DNA from: Allobosea sp039673065
GTDB taxonomy: Bacteria > Pseudomonadota > Alphaproteobacteria > Rhizobiales > Beijerinckiaceae
Reading direction: 5' to 3'
Length of the DNA: 64,000 bases
NCBI RefSeq assembly: GCF_039673065.1
Contig: NZ_JBDJKW010000005.1
Span: 186,001-250,000 of the forward strand
Part shown: piece after piece, positions 62,100-64,000 of the stretch
Layout: each line of letters begins with the position of its first letter
Position numbering within the stretch: the stretch's first letter is position 1
The notes under the pieces: generated by a model
The model's input: only the letters and a program-made list of their open reading frames with translations
Told to the model about the DNA's origin: nothing
Databases searched by the model: none
Program-made: the position numbers and the translations under genes

Positions 62100-62138
62100 G
62101 TTATGTCCTTTCGTCGGACCTGACTTCCTGAACCCGCA

Positions 62139-62417
62139 CTATCTTTCTAGCTCTACCGCCTCGCAACTAAGCTCGACTGTCTTGATCGAGGCCCATGCGA
62201 ACAGCGCGCGCACCGCGGGCTCGTTGTTCAAATACAGGATGAAGCGGCCTTGAAGGGCCTGTAAAGCGGCGCTGCACTCGGCGAAGTGGGCACGCCCGAA
62301 GAGCGCTGCCGCCGGTCTCAACGACGGATGCCGCCACCGACGCATGCTCCCCAGACTCCGGCAGAGGCCCACACGCACAGTATCGCGCTTCGGACTGCCT
62401 GATACAGGCAGGGCCAC
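62139..62417 (-). CDS. Doubtful small protein in the lower-GC region
   Basis: 92 residues. The C-terminal 50 (ALQGRFILYLNNEPAVRALF, then AWASIKTVELSCEAVELER) has protein-like composition; the N-terminal 40 are Arg/Pro-rich and less convincing. Could be the surviving 3' part of a gene in the same operon as the frameshifted one downstream. No family recognised. Confidence 0.3.
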   Translation of the reverse strand: MALPVSGSPKRDTVRVGLCRSLGSMRRWRHPSLRPAAALFGRAHFAECSAALQALQGRFILYLNNEPAVRALFAWASIKTVELSCEAVELER

Positions 62418-62567
62418 TCACCGCGGTTCCGTACCCAGAGGATCTGGTAGAGGATGAGAAGGCTTATAGTGCTGATCGGTGAGAATGAGCGGATGTATTT
62501 GGCTGTCTGACGGAAGAATGGCTGAAACTAGCCGACTGCAGACGGAAATTTTTCAGCGGGGGACGAT

Positions 62568-62996
62568 ATGATGCTGGGCGTGAGGTCTGTAGATCGCTCG
62601 AGCAAGCCGATCGTCGTCGGGCTTGCGCTGTTCTGCTGTTTGGCCGCCGCCACACATGCGCAGTCCCAATCGCGCTACACCGAAACCCAGCTCAAACTCG
62701 CAGGACAAATCGGATCGGTAATCGGACTGGTCGAGCGCTGCGGGATAGCGCCGATGCCGAACGCTGCGTTTCTGCGGGCGATGAAGGCTGAAGGCTTGCG
62801 GGAAGCCGACATGAAGGCCGACACCGCATTCAAGGCGCGCGTCATCGATCAGATGAAGACCATGAAGGTGATGGATGGCGTCGCGGCTCAAGCGGGTGTG
62901 CCGCATGCCGAAAGGCGGAAGGGTGCATGCGCCAAGCTCGCTGACATGTATGGCCCGGAGGGATATGTGCGCCCCGGCCTGGCTGCTCCTCGCTGA
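62568..62996 (+). CDS. Secreted protein of unknown function
   Basis: 142 residues. Signal peptide (VVGLALFCCLAAATHAQ) with an Ala-x-Ala site at THA. The helical mature part has two cysteines (ERCGIAP and KGACAKL) that may form a disulfide. Small periplasmic proteins of this shape are common in Rhizobiales. Sequence continues in frame beyond the TGA as a coding-like fragment. Confidence 0.6.
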   Translation: MMLGVRSVDRSSKPIVVGLALFCCLAAATHAQSQSRYTETQLKLAGQIGSVIGLVERCGIAPMPNAAFLRAMKAEGLREADMKADTAFKARVIDQMKTMKVMDGVAAQAGVPHAERRKGACAKLADMYGPEGYVRPGLAAPR

Positions 62997-63140
62997 GGTT
63001 CCCGACGGGCGGCACTTCTCACGGGAGATTATCGCCCGTCGCATATCCTGTATTACTTCAGTGATCCCGACGACCTCGTCAAAGCCCTGCCCAACATCAA
63101 CAACTGGCCGACACCGGCCATCCAGGAGCGCGATCACTAG
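62997..63140 (+). pseudogene. Coding-like fragment without start
   Basis: 47 codons directly after, and in frame with, the TGA of the preceding gene, ending in TAG. It reads SHILYYFSDPDDLVKALPN and then INNWPTPAIQERDH, with natural residue usage. No start codon is available. Likely the 3' remnant of another gene. Confidence 0.45.
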
Positions 63141-63284
63141 GCGATCACCCAAGGTCTCGCAGCTTCCCCGGCATAGTTAATTTTACCTTGTTTTGTTGTT
63201 AACCTTGCGTTCACGAATGGGTTTGGTGCTTCCTTTCGCCATGGATGCGGCCGTAGAGCCGCGGCAACAGGGTTTGCGCCAGAC

Positions 63285-63866
63285 ATGACATCCAGGGTCC
63301 TCACCGTCGCGGCGCTCGCCGCCGCCTCCGTCGTCGCCACGGCCGGCCTCGCCCAGGCCGGCGGGCGCAACTGCAACGGCTCCGCCTGCTACCGGCTGGT
63401 CGAGAAGCCGCCGGTCTACGAGACCGTCGCCGAGAGCTATGTCGTGCGCCCGGAGCGCACCTTCTCGCGGGTCGTCCCGGCGGAATACGAGACCGTGTCC
63501 GAGCGCGTGATGCTGCGCCCGGAGCGCCGCATCGCCCGCCATATCCCGGCGCGCTACAAGACCGTGTCGGAGAAGGTTCTGATTTCGCCGGCGAGCAAGC
63601 GCTGGGAGGTCAGCCGCGACGCCTATGGCAATGTGAGCGGCTGCTGGGTCGAAGTGCCGGCGCGCTATGGCTGGCAGCAGCGCACCGTCGAGGTCTCGCC
63701 CGGCGGCGTCGCCTATGACGTGGTGCCCGCCGTCTATGGCGAGCGCAGCCGCCGCGTCATGGTCCGCGCCACGCAGGTCGTGCACGAGACCGTGCCGGCG
63801 CAATACGCCACGCGCCATCGCCAGGTGATGGTCAGCCCCGGCAAGCAGTACTGGGCGGGCTACTGA
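63285..63866 (+). CDS. Secreted repeat protein of unknown function
   Basis: 193 residues. Signal peptide cleaved near LAQAGGRN. The mature part is built of about six short units with consensus V-P-A-x-Y-x-T-V (PAEYETVSERVMLRPERR, PARYKTVSEKVLISP, PARYGWQQRTVEVSP, PAVYGERSRRVMVRA, PAQYATRHRQVMVSP), each followed by basic residues. One disulfide is possible (CNGSAC). Similar proteins are known from Rhizobiales without a function. Upstream 140 bases are AT-rich; a strong terminator follows. Confidence 0.75.
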   Translation: MTSRVLTVAALAAASVVATAGLAQAGGRNCNGSACYRLVEKPPVYETVAESYVVRPERTFSRVVPAEYETVSERVMLRPERRIARHIPARYKTVSEKVLISPASKRWEVSRDAYGNVSGCWVEVPARYGWQQRTVEVSPGGVAYDVVPAVYGERSRRVMVRATQVVHETVPAQYATRHRQVMVSPGKQYWAGY

Positions 63867-63914
63867 GGCACGCCCCTTCCGAACGTTCCTGTCGTCACGG
63901 ACAGCCACCTGCGC

Positions 63915-63938
63915 CCCGGCTTCGGCCGGGACTTTTTT
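63915..63938 (+). terminator. Rho-independent terminator with UUCG loop
   Basis: CCCGGC (63915-63920), loop TTCG, GCCGGG (63925-63930), then AC and six T. The C(UUCG)G tetraloop makes it very stable. Ends the repeat-protein transcript. Confidence 0.92.
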
Positions 63939-64000
63939 ATGTGGGATAGGGGCGCTGGGACAGCGGGCGCGCGGCGCTCAGGCCAAGCCGCCGGTCAGGA

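Larger units (their letters stand above)
61572..62567. other. Lower-GC region with broken small genes
   Basis: About one kilobase whose base composition is clearly less GC-rich than either side. It holds a frameshifted minus-strand gene (61634-62099) and a doubtful small frame (62139-62417). No transposase, direct repeat ends or tRNA is visible. It may be the remnant of a transferred islet. Confidence 0.5.

Overview
The window is high-GC, densely packed DNA of an alphaproteobacterium of the order Rhizobiales; a Bosea- or Methylobacterium-like genus is my best guess. Support: CpdR (cell-cycle regulator), an MmgR/suhB-family sRNA beside an inositol-phosphatase-family gene, a ROSE-type thermometer in front of a small heat-shock gene, a BigR/Blh sulfide operon, a RIME-like intergenic palindrome, and the secA / PPIase / argJ / mutT neighbourhood. 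No complete mobile element, phage or CRISPR array is visible. The only obviously foreign-looking patch is about 61.6-63.2 kb.

Layout. 0-3.2 kb: surface-glycan genes (two glycosyltransferases, one cut by the window edge, and two small methyltransferase-like proteins). 3.2-8.3 kb: a translationally coupled three-gene operon (ABC-type membrane protein, CNB-fold protein, membrane redox/cyclase protein) in which all three products have lost signature residues of their families; this is my leading candidate for an undescribed system. 8.5-14.5 kb: a complete peptide-type ABC importer. 14.5-17.8 kb: more glycan genes (GT4 transferase, NodB-like deacetylase, GT28-like transferase). 17.9-25.6 kb: envelope and housekeeping genes (HIG1 protein, PagL-like barrel, secA, parvulin PPIase, argJ, lipoproteins, Nudix hydrolase). 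25.8-32.0 kb: gltD and gltB. 32.7-38.2 kb: proline-rich protein, Hsp20 with an RpoH promoter and ROSE-like leader, an alpha/beta hydrolase, hisN, an MmgR-like sRNA, N-formylglutamate amidohydrolase, cpdR and tRNA-Val(GAC).

38.6-47.5 kb: one long minus-strand operon joining a three-subunit molybdenum hydroxylase, a CoxG-like protein and a full Liv-type ABC importer, facing a TetR regulator across an intergenic region with three near-identical palindromes. This looks like a regulated uptake-and-oxidation pathway for an unknown organic substrate. 48.5-51.8 kb: sulfide/persulfide operon (Blh, BigR, two YeeE/YedE-like proteins, TSUP exporter) with a 10-bp inverted repeat in front. 51.8-57.7 kb: envelope genes around a PmrA/QseB-like two-component system, namely a DsbA-like thiol protein, two L,D-transpeptidases, a lipoprotein and an orphan amino-acid binding protein. 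57.7-61.6 kb: a frameshifted AcuI-type oxidoreductase, an MFS transporter and a SleB-type wall hydrolase. 61.6-64 kb: lower-GC stretch with broken small genes, then two secreted proteins of unknown function.
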